Position numbers and translations under genes: made by a program. A stretch of 64,000 bases of DNA from Chryseobacterium gleum (GTDB lineage: Bacteria > Bacteroidota > Bacteroidia > Flavobacteriales_D > Crocinitomicaceae), in contig CAMCWF010000005.1 of assembly GCA_945882095.1 (NCBI GenBank), positions 47,841-111,840 of the forward strand, read 5' to 3'. The notes beneath the pieces are model-generated. The model was not told the DNA's origin, searched no databases, and saw only the letters and a program-made list of their open reading frames with translations. Shown in pieces: positions 62,409 to 64,000 of the stretch (the first letter of the stretch is position 1; each line of letters begins with the position of its first letter).

Positions 62409-63038
62409 ATGAAGATGAACATTAAACTTCTGTATTTAATTATTTTGATTTGTTCCTTACAAAGTTGTACTCCAATGATTTTAAAAACCTTTGGGATGAA
62501 AAAAATGAAGGTGCTATCCAAAGAACAGATATTATATCAAGGTTCTAAATATGATATTCCCGAAAATGACTCTTATGACCTTGACTCATCATTTGTAGAT
62601 TATTTATTTTCCCTAGACTCAATTAAATATAAAAAAGAACAAAAAAATCATTTCCAACCATTGCAAGCATTGTATTATGACAAAACAGGTCAATTAAAAT
62701 CATTTCATATTAATTGCAATGCGGGTGGATTCCCAAATTTAAAATGGAATCGTTTCGGGATATTTGATGAATTCATCCCTAAACAACAAACATCACTAGA
62801 CAGTATTTTGCCATTACAAAAACATTTAGATTATCTAGTCCCACTAAATAACAAATCAACAATTGAATTAAATGATTATGATTTTGTTGTATTGGTTCAT
62901 TGGAGCAGATTTATGGGTAGACAGAGTAAACGACTAATCAAAATTGTACGGGAGAATGCAGCACAAAACAAAACCTATAAAACAAAAATTATATATATAA
63001 ACAACGATAATATTTTTGCAAATACAGCGGAATTTTAA
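62409..63038 (+). CDS. Lipoprotein of unknown function; cassette gene
   Basis: The 209-residue product has a lipoprotein signal (LLYLIILICSLQSCTPM, Cys after LQS). The mature part is mixed alpha/beta with FQPLQALYYDKTGQLKSFHI and a closing strand YDFVVLVHWSRFMGRQSKRL. This resembles other small orphan lipoproteins of the phylum, but I recognise no family. It starts 12 bp after site B and ends 12 bp before site C, the tight packing expected of a gene cassette. Confidence 0.7.
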   Translation: MKMNIKLLYLIILICSLQSCTPMILKTFGMKKMKVLSKEQILYQGSKYDIPENDSYDLDSSFVDYLFSLDSIKYKKEQKNHFQPLQALYYDKTGQLKSFHINCNAGGFPNLKWNRFGIFDEFIPKQQTSLDSILPLQKHLDYLVPLNNKSTIELNDYDFVVLVHWSRFMGRQSKRLIKIVRENAAQNKTYKTKIIYINNDNIFANTAEF

Positions 63039-63049
63039 TGAAGGCAGTT

Positions 63050-63181
63050 GCTAACACACGTCTAGCAAAAAAGCCGTAAATTCTGTAACGATAAATGATT
63101 TTGGAAAAGCTTTAGATTATGGAACGTAAATAATATTAACTTTAAAAATCGGCTTCTTCGCTAGGCGTGGGAACGTTAGGT
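63050..63181 (+). other. attC-like recombination site C
   Basis: This is the clearest of the four. Left GCTAAC-A-CACGTCTAGCAAAAAAGCCG pairs with right CGGCTTCTTCGCTAGGCGTG-GGAAC-GTTAGGT at 17 of 20 positions. The right motif GTTAGGT fits the integron crossover consensus GTTRRRY exactly. The 1-nt and 5-nt spacers match sites A and D. Confidence 0.75.
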
Positions 63182-63189
63182 TCAATTAT

Positions 63190-63726
63190 ATGAAGACACA
63201 ATTATTATTAATATACTCTGTTCTGCTTTATTTCAATTCTATGGCGTGTTCATGTATTGGAGAAAGTTCTGTTGAAACAGATTATCGACGTGCTGATCTA
63301 GTGGTTACTGGTATAGTTATTAATGTCCAAACTATCAAAATTTGGGGTGACACTACGTTTGCGGTTTGGAATTATAAACCAGAAGTTGATTCCTTGTCAC
63401 TAGAACAATATAAGTTTAATGAGCTTTTGTACGGAATACATATGCTGGAATATACATTTGTTGTTGAAACATCCTATAAAGGCTCTTCCATTAATGACAC
63501 TATAAAAATTTGGACAGGTTTTGGTCATGGTGACTGCGGTTTTCCATTTATTATTGGAAGGAAATACCTAATCTTTGCTGAAGACGAATACAAGGTCATC
63601 TACACTCAGAAAAAATTAGACCGATCAAAAAAAGAATTGGAAGGTATATTCAGAACAGATATTTGTCGCAGAACAGCATTGTTAGAAGAAAGTTTAGAAG
63701 ACATCAAATATTTAAATGGAAACTAA
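63190..63726 (+). CDS. Exported protein with CSC-type (TIMP/netrin-like) N-terminus; cassette gene
   Basis: The 178-residue product has a signal peptide whose cleavage would expose CSCIGESSVETDYRRADLVV, the Cys-x-Cys start and following VVTGIV strand of TIMP/NTR-like domains. Further strands (LEYTFVVETSYKGSSINDTI) and a late Cys (GDCGFPFIIG) support an OB-like barrel. Eukaryotic TIMPs inhibit metalloproteases; bacterial relatives are uncharacterised. It starts 8 bp after site C and site D begins at its stop. Confidence 0.72.
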   Translation: MKTQLLLIYSVLLYFNSMACSCIGESSVETDYRRADLVVTGIVINVQTIKIWGDTTFAVWNYKPEVDSLSLEQYKFNELLYGIHMLEYTFVVETSYKGSSINDTIKIWTGFGHGDCGFPFIIGRKYLIFAEDEYKVIYTQKKLDRSKKELEGIFRTDICRRTALLEESLEDIKYLNGN

Positions 63727-63861
63727 ACCTAACAGCGCCTCAAGCGTCAGCACAAGATCCTGCTTAGAAACAACGCTAAACATGAAAGAAAATAATAATA
63801 ACTTCGGAACAATAATTTTTAGAAAGAGTTGTGCCGATCGCCTAGGCGCAAAACGTTAGCT
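63727..63861 (+). other. attC-like recombination site D
   Basis: The left motif ACCTAAC fits the integron R'' consensus RYYYAAC exactly. The stem GCGCCTCAAGCGTCAGCACAA pairs with TTGTGCCGATCGCCTAGGCGC, then AAAAC, then GTTAGC. The GCGCCTCAAG...CCTAGGCG core closely resembles the paired L-boxes of the Vibrio cholerae repeats. Internal AACTTCGGAACAA is shared with site B. Confidence 0.75.
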
Positions 63862-63948
63862 GCAAACCTATGTCCTCAAAACAGTTAGAAAACAAAAAGT
63901 CTCGCCACTAATTAATAAAAAGTCAGGCTAAATTTAACACTTAGAAAA

Positions 63949-64000
63949 ATGAAAAAAACAACAATTTTTGCAATATTTTTGACTCTTGTGAGTGGCTTAC
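63949..64000 (+). CDS. Start of the next cassette gene (truncated by window edge)
   Basis: An ATG at 63949 opens MKKTTIFAIFLTLVSGL, a signal-peptide-like start that runs off the window. It follows site D in the same orientation as the preceding cassettes. Only 17 codons are visible. Confidence 0.5.
   Translation, partial: MKKTTIFAIFLTLVSGL

Noticed and set aside
59000..64000. CRISPR array
   Set aside because: The repeats are long, gene-separated inverted sites rather than short evenly spaced direct repeats; no cas genes.

Overview
The window reads as chromosomal DNA from a Bacteroidota bacterium, most likely a flavobacterium-like lineage. Supporting signs are many secreted proteins with C-terminal type IX secretion (T9SS) sorting domains, TonB-dependent receptors with carboxypeptidase-regulatory N-domains, -7 promoter elements of the TAnnTTTG type, and a Bacteroidota-style citrate synthase. 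I cannot name the genus from sequence alone.

Layout. 0-8.3 kb holds housekeeping and envelope genes: a partial VOC protein, a patatin/BamA-like phospholipase, a THUMP RNA methyltransferase, citrate synthase and a DPP-IV peptidase. A broken REP-associated (RAYT/Y1) transposase sits there inside its own palindromic repeat array. 8.4-23.9 kb is a phosphorus-scavenging region: a lamin-tail protein, a TonB receptor, a secreted endonuclease I, a 5'-nucleotidase split over two genes, two PhoD-type phosphatases, a phosphate-selective-porin-like protein, a purple-acid-phosphatase-like protein and a haem-type membrane protein. A 7-4-7 direct repeat resembling a PHO box precedes the first PhoD gene. 24-33.7 kb holds large adhesin-like T9SS proteins, one with an embedded CHAP peptidase domain, and a structured intergenic stretch.

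33.8-48.4 kb is a phosphonate/phosphodiester catabolism locus: two phosphodiesterase-like exported enzymes, an MFS carrier, PhnX, a second phosphonatase-like HAD enzyme, an FAD amine oxidase-like enzyme, a T9SS protein, two tandem TonB receptors, and a convergent ceramidase-like membrane hydrolase. No PhnW transaminase is present in the window. One inference is use of (N-methyl)aminoethylphosphonate, possibly released from phosphonosphingolipids. 48.6-50.7 kb holds a sigma-54 activator with a CARF/RtcR-like sensor domain, followed by a near-consensus sigma-54 promoter and one orphan gene.

50.9-54.6 kb holds hypothetical proteins, a J-domain/KTSC fusion and gene remnants. From 54.7 kb rightward lies mobile, AT-rich DNA. 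Two 96-bp direct repeats each carry the 3' end of a tRNA gene (tRNA-Asp-like) plus its terminator. They bracket a GIY-YIG gene and abut a tyrosine recombinase, marking the left end of an integrative island whose other end is outside the window. Inside it, from about 59.1 kb to the window edge, is a co-oriented array of single-gene cassettes, each followed by a roughly 133-bp imperfect inverted repeat that looks like an integron attC site. I see four such sites and no recognisable IntI. This integron-like array in a Bacteroidota background is the most striking observation, followed by the CARF/sigma-54 module and the phosphonate locus.
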